A stretch of DNA of 64,000 nt from Phycomyces nitens (GCA_022702545.1 JAHRBC010000002.1:62001-126000); one strand, 5' to 3'; counted from the stretch's first letter, positions 51,482-63,230 are shown. Numbers and translations: made by a program. The notes: generated from the letters alone by a model not told the origin.

Positions 51482-54400
51482 ATGCAGAGATCCATTCGTC
51501 CTTTGCCCAAAGACGATCTACAGGACGATCTTGAGGAATTACAGCGCAACTTTTTTGCCAATGACCAAAAGGCAGCCGCAACTGTCATTCGCAGCGCACC
51601 GCCTGCCATGCAGACAAAGCCCAAAAAAGAGAGTGTGTTTGCACAGCGACGACGACAACGCGAAGCACAAGAGGCATCAAATACCCAGCCAGATCTAGAG
51701 ATGCCAGCCCTCGAGTCAGTCCCAATGGGATCCAGAGTCGAGCAAGTGCCAGATCAAGACGACGATGACCAAGTGCCTGTAGAGGATCCGTTCCCGGAAC
51801 CTCATGTGCCAGTGACAAAAAAGATGCTCGATTTGACTTCGATGCTTGGAAGTATCTTGGGACAAGTGAAGGAACATAATGTAGACACAGTTACGGCACC
51901 TGTGCTGCCTAGTGAACGGTCTACTGGACAATCGTCTCGACATGTTCAAGGATTCCCAGAGCCAGCACACCGCAGCGAATTCAGCAAACGGATGATGGCG
52001 CAGAAAAAGGCTAGGGCCAGTACTGAACCGAGCCCAATGGATATTGACGACCAAGAGCACAAGCCCAAAAATATTGATGAGAACGATAATAATAAGAATA
52101 ATGTTGATGATGATGAGGATGAGAATAGTCGTAGGATTGCAAACATGTCAGAACAAGAGATTGAAGAGGCACGACAGGAAATCATGGGCACTCTGAGCCC
52201 TGCTTCGATTGAGATATTGATGAATCGACGCAAGAATGGTAAGCAGACGGATAAAAATACAATCCAAAGACAACCGGTTGATGAGGATGAGGATGAGGAA
52301 GAGGAGGAAAGAATTGAGATGAAAAAGACATACTTTGCCAATGTGCCTGAAGAAGCAGACAAATTGGCATGGATGAGAAAGACAAAAGAGGTTGAGCAAG
52401 ATGAGCCAATGACACCAAATGAAACTGTCTACCGCAAATTAAGATTTGACTTGCACGGCCGACCTGTCAATCCCCTTGTAGAGGTGCCTCGTCATCAGGG
52501 ATTACATCATCATGGAGATGAACCCGAGAAAGCCGGGTACACCTTGGCTGAATTGCTTCATTTGGTGCGAAGCCAAGTGCCTTCTCAGCGCGCAATGATC
52601 CTGACTACTATTGGACGGATTATCGAGCACTCCAAACGGTGCCTGGGGTCAAATAAGCCCGAGGACAGCTGGGCCCATGAAGTGATGCGAGTGCTCTTGA
52701 GGCCTGATCTGGCAATTACGCTCTATTTGAGATCTGCACTGGATGACCGTAGCTTGGTAGTCCAGGCCAGTGCGATTGAGGCCATGGCTGCACTTGTTCT
52801 GGATGCCGACAAGGATCAATCGATGGAGGTCTTTCTCGGCCATGTCACTTGCCCCCGAGACCCACCGACTGCCGACTCGATCAAGGTTACTGGACTTGCC
52901 GATCGGTTCACAAACACAGTCCAAGCATTACAAGATGAAGATGAAGAGGGAGAGGAAAGTGATGCAATTCTGGCAGAAAGGGATCTCATTCGTGGGTTGG
53001 TTGCCATGGATATCCTTGCGCGTATTCGGTACCTCGTTGCACCTGAGAGTGGCCTCTTGGATGATCCAAGATCAATGGAACGGCTGGTGGCCATTTTGGT
53101 GCGATTTGCCGAGGCAGGCAAAGACATTTGCAATGCAATTATGAAACATGAGCTACTGGAACGCGTGTTCGAATGGGGTATCCTCAGCCCTGAATGGCCA
53201 ATGAGTGATGGTATACAGCCAAGTCTAGGCGTACTCCGATTGATGCGAGTGCTCGCCCAGGGCAGCAAATCAATTGCCAAGGATATGTTGCAAAAGACCA
53301 CTGCTGGTCTGCCTTTCCTTGTAGTCTCTCCTAGTCTTGCTGGCCCCAAAGAAGCATATGCATATGAGCTCCAGTGCGAAATGTTGCGCCTTCTGCGAGT
53401 GTGTATGGCCTATGGACTGGTGATGCCGATAATCGAAGACCTGCAGGCTCTCCATATGTCCTGGCTCCGGGCATCAGTTCACACGCCCAATGCTCTAAAC
53501 GACAAGAGATCCATGGCGGCCCTGAGCCTGCTGGAAGTCGAGTTCCACCTGGCGGCCGATCCACACAAGACAACCCCTGCACACGCCATCACCTGGCACC
53601 AACCGCTCCAGTTCTTCCCTGTCGTGGTGTCTCTTTTGGGCTCCAAATGCCCCCAAGTCCAAGACTGTGCTCTGGGCTACCTGGCCGGCTGGGCAGCCTA
53701 TATCGACCGCTTCCCGCCCTTGGGAACTGATATCCGCATGGCCTGGGATGCGCTCTGTGCGATTGACTGGTCTGTGCCTACTGTAGATCGGACTCTGCGT
53801 CACCTCCAACTGTTGGGCGCTTTCGGGTCCATACACCAACCTCTTTGTGATTACCTTAAAGAGGATGTACAACGACTATTATACGACCCAAAATTGGTCG
53901 AGTGTCTCAGGAGATCATCGGGTCGGGCGGGTCGGCTTGCGTTGTGGTTGTGGATCAACCAGACTGAGGAATCGGGTCGGAGACGAGTGTGGGCCGACTG
54001 TAACACGACGGAGATCAAAATGGCAGTCTGCAGCGTGCATGCAGGTGCAGCCGAAACGTGGCTGGCGCAGGCTCTGATGCGGTCCTCCGTGCTCGATCAT
54101 CTAGGAACACCAGTCCTGGATGGCTTTTATGCTCCACAGGGAAGCACCGTGGTATCAAGAGCTCTGTTTGAACACGATGGCCGGCCTGTCGAGACATTCA
54201 TGTATGCTCCCAATCCAACCCCTGTGGATGTGAGCGTGTTTCTGTGGTCTCCTATCGATGAGCTCTACCATGGCGAAAAGTCGCTTGTCAGGAATGACTA
54301 CAAGGCGGTTGATGTCATTCGAGCCACACTCAAGGCCGCTGCTCTTCAGACACCTGACCGGGCAGTGGCAATAGTGTCTCTGATGAAAATCTTCTTAGTT

Positions 54401-54799
54401 GGTGACCGTGAAGGACGTCAGAGTGGGTTTGAGAGCGAGCGAGAAGTGTTTTGGGATGTGACGGGAGAAATTGAGGGCTGGTTGGACCTCTTGTGCCCAT
54501 ACTCCACTCGACTTGATCTTCTTGAATCGGCTTGGAAGAGATCATCGGCACACATCCGACAGGCCCATGTATCGTTTTATCAATTCTACCAGGCATTCGT
54601 TGGCCAGTATGCGGCAGTGTCAATGGGCACACACTCGTTTGCCCGCCTGCTGGCCTATGTGGCTACCGAATTGAGGGACGAGGTAGACTACTGGCACCTC
54701 TTGGTGAGTGACTACCATGATATCCTGAGAACAATACATGTCCGTCCCGACGAGGTGGCCAACCAACAGGGTCTTGTGGACCTGCAGAAGCACGTGTAG
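51482..54799 (+). CDS. RNA polymerase II-associated protein 1 (RPAP1)
   Basis: Intronless, 1105 residues from the Met MQRSIRPLPKDDLQDDLEEL. The frame is open 99 codons upstream but without family similarity. The N-terminal RPAP1 domain has SVFAQRRRQRE and later SKRMMAQKKARASTE. An acidic Asp/Asn/Glu stretch lies near 200-220, then EEARQEIMGTLSPASIEILM and FANVPEEADKLAWM. The RPAP1 C-terminal signature RKLRFDLHGRPV is near 320. The remaining roughly 780 residues are helical, armadillo-like. RPAP1 binds RNA polymerase II and the GPN GTPases and takes part in assembly or nuclear import of the polymerase and Mediator contact. Length agrees with fungal orthologues (Rba50 in yeast is shorter). A 3.3 kb intronless gene contrasts with the intron-rich neighbours. 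Confidence 0.88.
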   Translation: MQRSIRPLPKDDLQDDLEELQRNFFANDQKAAATVIRSAPPAMQTKPKKESVFAQRRRQREAQEASNTQPDLEMPALESVPMGSRVEQVPDQDDDDQVPVEDPFPEPHVPVTKKMLDLTSMLGSILGQVKEHNVDTVTAPVLPSERSTGQSSRHVQGFPEPAHRSEFSKRMMAQKKARASTEPSPMDIDDQEHKPKNIDENDNNKNNVDDDEDENSRRIANMSEQEIEEARQEIMGTLSPASIEILMNRRKNGKQTDKNTIQRQPVDEDEDEEEEERIEMKKTYFANVPEEADKLAWMRKTKEVEQDEPMTPNETVYRKLRFDLHGRPVNPLVEVPRHQGLHHHGDEPEKAGYTLAELLHLVRSQVPSQRAMILTTIGRIIEHSKRCLGSNKPEDSWAHEVMRVLLRPDLAITLYLRSALDDRSLVVQASAIEAMAALVLDADKDQSMEVFLGHVTCPRDPPTADSIKVTGLADRFTNTVQALQDEDEEGEESDAILAERDLIRGLVAMDILARIRYLVAPESGLLDDPRSMERLVAILVRFAEAGKDICNAIMKHELLERVFEWGILSPEWPMSDGIQPSLGVLRLMRVLAQGSKSIAKDMLQKTTAGLPFLVVSPSLAGPKEAYAYELQCEMLRLLRVCMAYGLVMPIIEDLQALHMSWLRASVHTPNALNDKRSMAALSLLEVEFHLAADPHKTTPAHAITWHQPLQFFPVVVSLLGSKCPQVQDCALGYLAGWAAYIDRFPPLGTDIRMAWDALCAIDWSVPTVDRTLRHLQLLGAFGSIHQPLCDYLKEDVQRLLYDPKLVECLRRSSGRAGRLALWLWINQTEESGRRRVWADCNTTEIKMAVCSVHAGAAETWLAQALMRSSVLDHLGTPVLDGFYAPQGSTVVSRALFEHDGRPVETFMYAPNPTPVDVSVFLWSPIDELYHGEKSLVRNDYKAVDVIRATLKAAALQTPDRAVAIVSLMKIFLVGDREGRQSGFESEREVFWDVTGEIEGWLDLLCPYSTRLDLLESAWKRSSAHIRQAHVSFYQFYQAFVGQYAAVSMGTHSFARLLAYVATELRDEVDYWHLLVSDYHDILRTIHVRPDEVANQQGLVDLQKHV

Positions 54800-55551
54800 G
54801 ATGTTTTAGTAGCCAAAAAGATATATATAATAAAATTGTTAATGAATCTCTATAAATGTCGGCGTTCCTGGGAGCCGTACCGATGAGAAGCGTATGGCTG
54901 CAGAGTGTATGCAGTGTATTGCCGAGTGTGTAGCCTTTGTATTATTTGTTTATTCTTTATTTGGAAAAGAAAGAGAGAGAGAGAGAGAGAGATGGTTAAA
55001 GAGATGGTTAGAGACAGAGATGATTAGAGACAGAGATGGATGGTTATAGAGAGAGAGAGAGAGAGAAGGGAGGGTTGGGTTGGTTTTGGTTGGGTTGGGT
55101 TCAGCTTTTGTTGTTTTTTTGTTTTAATGGCTTTAATATAATATATATCCAAGACTTTCTGGCGCCATTCCACGCCCTGGAGAGCTGGATTGTCCTTCTA
55201 CCGCACCACAACTCAGCCCAGACCAGCCTGCATTAAGAGAACGGTGAAGAATGAGCCAAATAGAGAGTCACTGGTGCAGCGAAGGCCAGAATGCAACTAC
55301 AGCTGGCTTGCTTTTTGATGGATCGGTGGGACAGGTTCAGAACCAGTTCACCCTTTAAAGTGGCTTGACAAAAATAAACTTGCCAGGCGCGCAGGAACCT
55401 TGTAGGCTAGACAGAAATCTGTCCTGTTTAGGACCTTTAGACATGTCGACCTAGTCAGCTCTCCAGAGTGTCCGTGCATAGGAAATATATATAAATACAA
55501 GTCAACGCACGCACTCCCTCATTCATTCACTCCCTCGACTCTCTATCTGCT
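54800..55551. other. Spacer with GA microsatellites
   Basis: Contains a GAGAGA run at about 54969-54990 and another at about 55040-55066, with GGTTAGAGACAGAGAT repeats between, then GGTTGGGTT repeats. This is low-complexity promoter/spacer DNA, with no gene. Confidence 0.6.
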
Positions 55552-55845
55552 ATGGACTTCTTGCCCTCTCCTCCGTCATCACCCATCCAACATTCAGCCA
55601 CCATTGCAATCTGTGGTGATTGTGACAAGGTGCTCGCGTCCGACTGGTTTTGTTCCGACTGCCACTCAAAGTGCTCTACCTGCAACCGCTTCCTTGGTCC
55701 AGGCGAGCATTGTTCACGCTGCTGGGCCTTTGACAGCCGTCGCAACAGGCACGTCCGCAAGCCTGCCTATACTGGCCCAGCCGCAATCTCAGTCCTTCCT
55801 TCGCCTACAACCAGCAGCAGTAGTCTCGACAGCCAGCCCCACTAA
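55552..55845 (+). CDS. Small Cys-rich protein (putative zinc-ribbon/treble-clef)
   Basis: A single open frame of 97 codons. After a Pro/Ser start (MDFLPSPPSSP) come four regularly spaced Cys pairs: ICGDCD, WFCSDCHSKC, STCNRF, HCSRCW. A basic stretch DSRRNRHVRKP and a Ser/Thr tail follow. The spacing could bind two zinc ions. There is no signal peptide. A CT-rich leader with a TATAAATA box near 55490 precedes the ATG, supporting real expression. I do not recognise a named family. Confidence 0.6.
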   Translation: MDFLPSPPSSPIQHSATIAICGDCDKVLASDWFCSDCHSKCSTCNRFLGPGEHCSRCWAFDSRRNRHVRKPAYTGPAAISVLPSPTTSSSSLDSQPH

Positions 55846-56492
55846 ATCCTATCCAGCTCCAATGTACAACTACAACTATAGTCCTCTCCTTTACATATAC
55901 ATCTACATCACATATACATAGTCCTCCTTTTTCTTTTTTCTTTCTTTCTTTTTATATCCATGCCCATGTATTTTCTCCTTTTCGAAATGGTAAATTGAAG
56001 CCGTGCTTCGCTTTCCAATAAACAAACTTGCAACAAGCCAAAAACAGTGTCAGGCTAAAAAAGAGCGTCATATGTTGCTGCCGTGCCACCTTTTGGATTC
56101 GAGTTGATTGGTGTGCTGTGCGTTCCTGTGAAAGCTTTGCATGCATATCATTTCTTAGGCTATATAGTTATATCACTGCCTTTCCATTGCTCTCGGCAGA
56201 ATATCCCGAGATCAGCAAGACAAGGCAAGATTATGTTTCTAACCTGCTATCACCCGATCCCCTTTTAGCTCTCTCTGCCCCCCCTCCCTCGTCCTCGTCC
56301 TCCCCTCCCCTCCCCCCCTCCACTCATCCTTCAATGACAACACCGGCTTTACACAGAATACCAATTGCCCTGGATCCAAAATGAGGCCACCCAGTGACTG
56401 TGCCAGAAACCCGTCCCTCCTAAAACACAAGTCCTGGCCAATTTTGATTTGCTTTCAAGCTTGTATTGACAACAGAACGAACGGTCTGCAGG
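55846..56492. other. Spacer and promoter before NPRL2
   Basis: Contains a TTTCTTTC tract, a C-rich tract near 56270-56330 and a 16-codon open frame starting at 56333 (MTTPALHRIPIALDPK) that could be an upstream ORF of NPRL2. No other gene. Confidence 0.45.
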
Positions 56493-58238
56493 ATGGAGTT
56501 CCAGGGATTTCCTCGTATCCACAGTATCTTTTATGCAGTATTTGATATCATCAAAGGAACCGTTGTCCAGCACCAGGTCCCTGAAGGCAGCATCACCCCA
56601 CTCGCCCAAGAAGAATCGACCACCAAACCACTCATTGAATTCGAAGCGATTAGTGAATATGTGATTCCCAAGAAACAGCTCTACAAACGCCTTGTCACCA
56701 TTTGCACCAATAACTACAAAGTTATGGGATGTCCGGTCATTCTGAATGACCATGAAAAGTATTGTGATTTCCGCAACGAATTCAGATTCAATCTATGCTT
56801 TGTATTCGAGCGCGATGCCGAGACCAGCAGCTACGAGGCCGTCGTTCGAAAGCTGTCAAGAGTCCTCGAGGGCCTGGAGGTGAGTAGAGATGAACTAGGC
56901 GAGGCAACCAACATTTGGGATTAGTTGGAGTGCGATTTTCTGTCCAAAGACGCCAGCTCGAATACAAGGTCTGTTCAAAACGTGATTGAACAGCTCTTTG
57001 AGGATTTGAACAGTTACTGCGAGTGTCAGATCCCTATAAGTAAGTTGGGCACCCCATTGGCAATTGGGAATTGGGAATTGGGAATCTTTGCTTATCAAAT
57101 CGTTCCTTAGATGCGTTTAATACCATCAATCTCAAACTGTTCCCGTCTTACCCAAACCCCTCGCCAGTCTATGACTACCAGGTTCCAGTGTGCACTGTAG
57201 ATGTCAAGAAGATGATGAATCACAATTGGGATATAACCGTCCAAAAGGCAAGAGAAGTACAAACAACAAATAAACAACAAATAAACCAATTGTCTACCTA
57301 GGTAACCGACCATATCAATGGTATTAACCATGTCAAGCGTATTGCCGAGTTGAGCAATGTGCGGACAGAGTGGGTCAGGCAGAGCATGGAGCACCTCATG
57401 TAAGTCTCTGATCTGAATCATATTGTAGTGCTGATGCGAATATATATATAAAGGTACTATGGCTGCATCATTATGACCGACATATTCCAGTTCTCGAATG
57501 TGTATGCAGTTAAACCCGAGATCACACGCTTGCTGGACGATAGTTCTGGTCTAGCACAAGAGTGTCTTCGTTACATCACCCTCGCCAGTCAGTTGAGACG
57601 ATCTAATGGGATCAATTGAGATTGATAGATAGATATATATTTAATTAATCGTTTTTTTCCCTAGACATGCCAACTCCTCCACTTCCACGCATATTTGCCC
57701 TCTATTGTGGTCTCAAGTATGGCTCATCTGTAAAGGACTGGATTGATGAGCAGCATGTTGTCTCTCTTCCCATCGATGTGAGGCAAGTGGACCTATTAGC
57801 AACCGTCCTATTGACTCTATATATACACATTATAGGCGTTTCATATCGTTTGGTGTCAACAATGGCCTGATCTATCGGGTACACAAGTATCCAATTCTCA
57901 TCAGTCTTAACCCAACCGACGGCATTGAGCCTAATATGGTTGAACCATACTCAAAGATCATCAATCTCAATACGGACACTGCCATACCATCTGAAATTAT
58001 CCCCTTTCTCGATGGCAGCCATCACTACGACGAGATCTGTACTGCTCTAAAGTGCTCTCCCCAGGAACTCGATGAAGAACTCGGATTCGAGGAAGACTCG
58101 TTTGAGCATCCTGTTCCCTTTCTCTCGTCGGTTTCTGCAGAATCTGCAGTACGTGACACTCAGAACCCAAAAGAAACCCCCGACGCGAAAGATGGATCCA
58201 GCATGACCCAGTGGCGTGTCAAATTCATCTTTCGGTAG
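56493..58238 (+). CDS. NPR2: Nitrogen permease regulator 2-like protein (GATOR1/SEACIT subunit)
   Basis: Seven exons (56493-56880, 56926-57039, 57111-57247, 57302-57399, 57454-57587, 57665-57782, 57836-58238) give 463 residues. A longin-type N-terminus carries FPRIHSIFYAVFDIIKGTVV, FEAISEYVIPKKQLYKRLV and YKVMGCPVIL. The family continues with YDYQVPVCTVDV, WDITVQKVTDHINGINHVKRI, YYGCIIMTDIFQFSNVYAV and FISFGVNNGLIYRVHKYPI. It ends in HHYDEICTALKCS near the C-terminus. Npr2 with Npr3 and Iml1 acts as a GAP for the Rag GTPase Gtr1 on the vacuole and shuts down TORC1 on amino-acid shortage. The acidic tail is short. Introns 3 and 6 use GC donors. Confidence 0.95.
57248..57301 (+). other. GC-AG intron in NPRL2 (intron 3)
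   Basis: Donor AAG/GCAAGA, acceptor CCTAG/GTA. It joins ITVQK to VTDHI, which aligns without gaps to the family. A GT at 57257 would also be in phase but adds three residues and has a poor donor. Confidence 0.65.
57783..57835 (+). other. GC-AG intron in NPRL2 (intron 6)
   Basis: Donor GAG/GCAAGT, acceptor TATAG/GCG. Splicing restores IDVRRFISFG. The next GT (57787) gives the wrong frame. Confidence 0.8.
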
Positions 58239-58336
58239 AATAGCTCTAGAAACTGTCAACACACGCTTATTCGTGTACAACAACAACGAAAAATATATAT
58301 AATATATATAATATATATATATATATTATGATATCT

Positions 58337-58804
58337 CTACTGTGTTCCTGGAGGTGCCATCTGTTTGAGTGTTTGAGAATCTGTTTGGGTTCCCAATCCA
58401 TGTTTGTTGTTGAACTTACGGTCTGGCTGAGCTCTGTGAACCGAGCGCCCACTCTCTCAGAGTGTTTCAGGAACTTGTCTGCACACATCTTTACGCAGGA
58501 TTCCTTACAAAACGCAAATCGGGTCAGTCTAGATATACACAACGCAGTGCAGCGCAGCGCAGTGGGGCACTTGCAACCCATACAGCCCTTACCTCCTTTC
58601 TAGTAACTGCCTTTGTTGTAAAGTCATTGGCACAGTCCTCGAAACAGCGTTGGACGAGATTGCTGTATAGGTCCATAAAGTCCTTGATCTAGTAGGGTCG
58701 TCAGTTTGGATTCCACAATTGGATTCAGCCACACTTGCCTGCTTCTGCTCAATCATTGCAGCGATCTGTGCCTGCTCGGCCTGGTTGTAACGAGAAATGT
58801 CCAT
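58337..58804 (-). CDS. TIM9: Mitochondrial intermembrane-space chaperone TIM9
   Basis: Four exons (58804-58739, 58688-58593, 58503-58420, and a last exon of eight codons ending at 58337) give 89 residues, the normal Tim9 size. It starts [14 protein letters not shown] and has the twin CX3C pairs CFEDC and CVKMC, with [13 protein letters not shown] before the first and [13 protein letters not shown] after the second. Tim9 forms a hexamer with Tim10 that escorts hydrophobic carrier precursors across the intermembrane space. The Cys pairs form disulfides through the Mia40 relay. Intron 1 has a GC donor. It is convergent with NPRL2. Confidence 0.93.
58689..58738 (-). other. GC-AG intron in TIM9
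   Basis: Donor CAG/GCAAGT, acceptor TACTAG/ATC on the minus strand. It joins AMIEQKQ to IKDFMDLY, as in the family. Confidence 0.8.
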
Positions 58805-59896
58805 GGGGTTTATTCTTTTGGAATGTTTTTTACTCGATTACAAGGAAGTTGGGTCTATGGAAAAATAATAAAAAGGTGCTTTACAAGTCACACTTATGCT
58901 AGATCTCCAACCGTCACAAACACTTGCAATGGTTTCTAGACTGTTGGACATCAATCCATTTAAGCCGAGGCTTGCATGCAATAGAAAGAGAGATTGGTTC
59001 TGATAGAGCCTCCACTGCACGCAAAGCATACTCGGTGATGGGGGACGATTTGGAGAAACTGCAGCAGCTGGCGATATTCTGGTTTGATTACTATTATTAT
59101 TATTATATGACCGTTAAAAAAAATACAGAGGCATGCAAGACAACTATGGAAACACTTTATGCCAAGCTGAATTGCATTGATGAAAACTGCGGCCTGCAAG
59201 TCAAATACATACATCAATATAATACTGTAGATAGATATAGATATATAGATATAGATAGATAGATAGCAAAGATCCATGGTGTCTAGATGAAATATTGACT
59301 GCATGGCCAAGTCTTTTTGGTAAAGACAAAAAATGTACCAATTACTCCTCCTCTCCTTGCTTTTATTTTTGCTTTAGGCACTGGGGTGTCCTTTCTGGTT
59401 TAAAATAAGCGACAGTCCCAATGCAAATGTGTCTTCTTTTTTTTTCTTTTGGCCATGTTTCCCTACTTTACATAATTCATCGTATTACTCTAAATGCATA
59501 GCACCTCTTTGCTCTTGCATCTCCACTATCCTCCCTAGACACCTTTTCTCCAGCCAACTCCATCTTGCATAAAGACCCTTTTAAGGCTCTGAGGGACCAT
59601 AATGGCGGGAATTTAATCTCAGGTAGGGATCCTGGGAAATGCCACTGATGAAGAAAGAGCCAAAAAACAAAGCCAAGAAACATGACTAGGCTGTCATATA
59701 AGCACCTCACTCAACGCATCATGTACAGTGCCACCTCCTTTCCAAAGGGCCAAAAGAACTCATCAGCCGTTCCTGAATGCGAAAAAATCAAAAACCAGTG
59801 GGCTTAATGACGTCACCAAGCTTCATGGCACAGTTTGACAAAAAATAACAATACGTCTCCAAAGCTTCTACTTTTTCTCCACACTACAACTTTAGA
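58805..59896. other. Spacer between TIM9 and ATP16
   Basis: Contains a TTA repeat (about 59090-59105), ATAGATAG repeats (about 59229-59263) and the two divergent promoters. Open frames here lack motifs. Confidence 0.5.
59808..59815. promoter_or_regulatory. CRE/ATF-type palindrome before ATP16
   Basis: TGACGTCA, a perfect 8-base palindrome 82 bases upstream of the ATP16 ATG. It is the consensus for ATF/CREB-type bZIP proteins (Atf1 in fungi). Function is inferred. Confidence 0.4.
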
Positions 59897-60753
59897 ATGA
59901 ACGTTTTCGCCCGTTCCGCTCGCGTTGCTGTCGCTGCTGTCAAGCCTGCTCGTCTTGGTAAGACATTGAGAATGAATCCACATGGTTTTTTTTTCTCTCT
60001 TTCTCTTTTGCCAAAAGCGCGATCCAACTCATTGAGTCATTTTATAGCCAGATTCTACGCCTCTGAGGCTGCTGCCACCGACAAGCTCGCCTTGACCTTT
60101 GTCCTTCCCCACAAGGTATTTTGGGGCCGATTGAGATGATTTTAAATCAAAATATATTTTTTTTGGTATTGAACCTGTTATGTTATTGCATAGGCCATTT
60201 ACAAGGCCACCAGCGTCCAGCAGGTTAACTTGGCTGCCACCTCTGGTGACATGGGTATCCTTGCCAACCACGTTCCCACTATTGAGCAATTGAACCCCGG
60301 TGTTGTTGAGGTTGTTGAGTCTGCCGAGGTTACCAAGAAGTTCTTTGGTGAGCATATATTTTAGGAGTTGGTTGAGAGAGAGGGTGGATATCAAGATCAT
60401 TCAAACTTATTGTTGTGGTATCATAGTCTCTGGTGGTTTCGCTACCATCAACCCCGACTCTTCTCTCAACATCAACGCTGTTGAGGCTGCTCCTCTCGAG
60501 GACTTTTCTCTCGAGGTATGTTTTTTTAGGGGGGGTTACAATATAAAAAAAACCAATTATGGAAACTTTGAGTGGGAAAACTGACAATTAAAATAATAAT
60601 GATAATAATAATGGGAATCATCAATAGAACGTTCAGGCCGGTCTTGCCGAGGCCCAGCGCACTCTTTCTGGAAACGGTTCCGAGGTCGAGAAGGCCGAGG
60701 CCAAGATTGAGGTTGAGTTCTACGAGGCTCTCCAGTCTGCCTTGACCAAATAA
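59897..60753 (+). CDS. ATP16: ATP synthase F1 subunit delta, mitochondrial
   Basis: Five exons (59897-59957, 60018-60115, 60194-60347, 60427-60515, 60628-60753) give 175 residues. The N-terminus MNVFARSARVAVAAVKPARL is a typical presequence and the mature part begins near YASEAAATDKLALTFVLPHK. The family core follows: NLAATSGDMGILANHVPTIE, LNPGVVEVVE, FFVSGGFATINPDSSLNINA and EAAPLEDFS. A helical hairpin (AEAQRTLSGNGSEVEKAEAK) completes it. The subunit is the homologue of bacterial epsilon and sits in the rotor stalk of complex V. Length agrees with fungal Atp16 precursors (about 160-170). GC-rich, biased codons suggest strong expression. Confidence 0.95.
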
Positions 60754-63230
60754 AGAAAGAAAAAATCCAACTGTATGATCATTTTACGCCAGGGAAAGAA
60801 TTGAAGGATGGACACGACTCTAGAAAGAAAGAAAGAAAAAAGAAAACCTTGCGTTATTAAAATCAAAAAGACGAAAGCTTTTTTTTTGTATTAAGAAAGT
60901 TCCTGGAAGAAAAAGGAAGGGAGGGAAGGAAGCAGTATGCTAATGTGGTTGGGAAATGGGGTATCTGACAAGGCAGGCTGGTTGGTTGGTTGGTTGGTTA
61001 TAAAACCAGTCTAGGATATTAGCCTCAAGAACAATCTCGTACATGCCTTTCTTTATAATCTGTACAATTTTGAGCCAAACGTCTTGACAGTCTGGTATCG
61101 CTGGAAATCACGGTGATCAAGTCGAATGAGTATAGCATTGATCTTTTGGCATGAATATTTTAGATTAGTATATATAAAGAAACAATTGTGGACGTCTTGT
61201 CTTGTCTGATACAAGCCTTGCCCTCATTTTTGCCCCTTGCCAATTCAATGCGCATATATTCGGTCAATACCTTTGATATACCCAATTGAGTATAGGCATG
61301 AGCCGAAACATGTTGCAGTACTTTCAAACAATGACATTATGGTCTATATTCTTACCAAGGCCTGCGAGAAATTGATTGGTCTGACCCGGACAGTAATACA
61401 CTTTTTGATCCCCTGAAAATATAGTAGTCTACCAGAAATATACTTGGAAATCTATACACCGAATTAGTTTAATATAGTATAAATACAACCAAAGTATATT
61501 ATGTATTTATTTCGTGTTCAAACTCTCCTACACACTTTCTCTGGGCAATATTCAAATTTCTTGTGGGCCCTTTTTTGACTTGAAAATAAACATATATCTC
61601 CTGAAACGCAATGAGCCAAATCATTGTGGAATTTCTTTTTGTTTTTTGAGATTTGTGAATGATCAATCATAAACATTGGCCGCCAAAGAGTGTTTATAAA
61701 AAAATATTAACGTCCAAGTTAAAAGCAGTTTGTAACTCGAGTCTACTCTGATTTCATATTCTAATCCAATTGAATATCTGTAAATTTAGTCTGAAAACCA
61801 ATATCTCGAATACTGAATCCAATGAACAATACGGCATTCTAGGTTCTATTGAAAAAGAATCCGCGACTCTTCCAAAAGCCTCTCGGAGACTTGGCTGACA
61901 GCATGCATTAGAAACGTGATATTAGCTTGGTTCATAATAACTATACTTGTACTTGTTGATAAACTCGTATTGATCGATGAATTATATTGCCTAATGTATT
62001 TTGGTTTGAATCATAATGCTTCATCATTTTGAACTTTTTTATTTTATTTTTACAAGTAAACCTCGGCCTTTTGTTTATTTACAACGTTGATTAATTAATT
62101 AATTAATTAGTTGGATTTTTAAAGAAAAGAAAAAACAACTATAAGCTTGTAAATATTTTTAGTTTGTGTGCCATTATCAAATCATTGGGTCTTGACTGGG
62201 ATCTCTAGTCTATATTGATTAGTCTTGGTATTGAGCCCGCCTTTGGAGAATATGGGATGCGCTTAAAATAAACATTCTATATAGCCACCTCTTTTGTTTT
62301 AATACAAAATAATCTATAGATATTCCCAATAATACGTACCATTATATGATTCCTTGCAATGGTAGCATTTATCACAAGTACAAAGCTCCTAGACAAATGA
62401 CCACAGAAATCAATTGGGAAAGAATCTATATTTATACACATTGCCTTGCAATAGAAAATATTGCATGTTTTGAATCTAGTGTATTTAAAGCAACATTTTT
62501 TTTAGTTGTTTATTTATTGTACAAATCTTATAGGCCAATTACACTGATACTTGCACTGCTCATCAAGCTGGATACCCAGCCTTTGTTTTATTTGTATTTT
62601 CTTTAGATCAATAAACAAAAATTTAATATTTAATATGTATATTAAAGTGTGAATCTGTGCTTATCGCCAATGCAAACATAGGCTTGTATTGTTTTTGTTT
62701 TCTTGGACTAGAAATATAATATATATATACATATAACCAATTCCAATTTTATTCTTTCAACATATAGCCATTCATGCAATTAGTTACACATACTAGGCAA
62801 TATAGACCTTATAGGCTAATATTCCAAATATAAACCTGGCCAGTTTTGTTCATTTCAGTTGATTACATGTGTCTTTCACTTGAAAATCTGTCTATACACA
62901 AAATAGCATAAAACGAAGCACCGTTTTTTTTTCATTTTAAAATGAGAAGAAGAAAGAAAATGTCGTACAAATGATGGCCATCTGTAGATTATTATTTATT
63001 TCTTTTTAATTTACCAGCACAACCATGGTTTGCTTTGATACTCTGTCGAGGCAAATCACTTTGGAGGCCTCGCAAACAGGCCACAGTTTGGTGATTGTTT
63101 GTATGATTTATTTATTACTTGTGGATTAAACTTTGGACTCTTTTTAAAGAGCATAATGGCCAAGTTAAGATTGAAAAGAAATAGAGACAGATATGCCTAT
63201 AGAATAAATATGAAAGCAACTTGTGATAAT
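60754..63230. other. 2.5 kb AT-rich spacer, no supported gene
   Basis: Contains AAAGAAAG and GGTTGGTT repeats near 60820 and 60980, and TTAATTAATTAA near 62088-62110. Only short low-complexity frames occur on either strand. Confidence 0.55.

Noticed and set aside
58924..59262. Plus-strand open frame of 112 codons
   Set aside because: It includes microsatellite-encoded Tyr and Asp/Arg runs and shows no conserved pattern.
62346..62606. Plus-strand open frame of 86 codons with a hydrophobic stretch
   Set aside because: It lies in a long AT-rich spacer, where T-rich DNA yields Leu/Phe/Tyr runs by chance.
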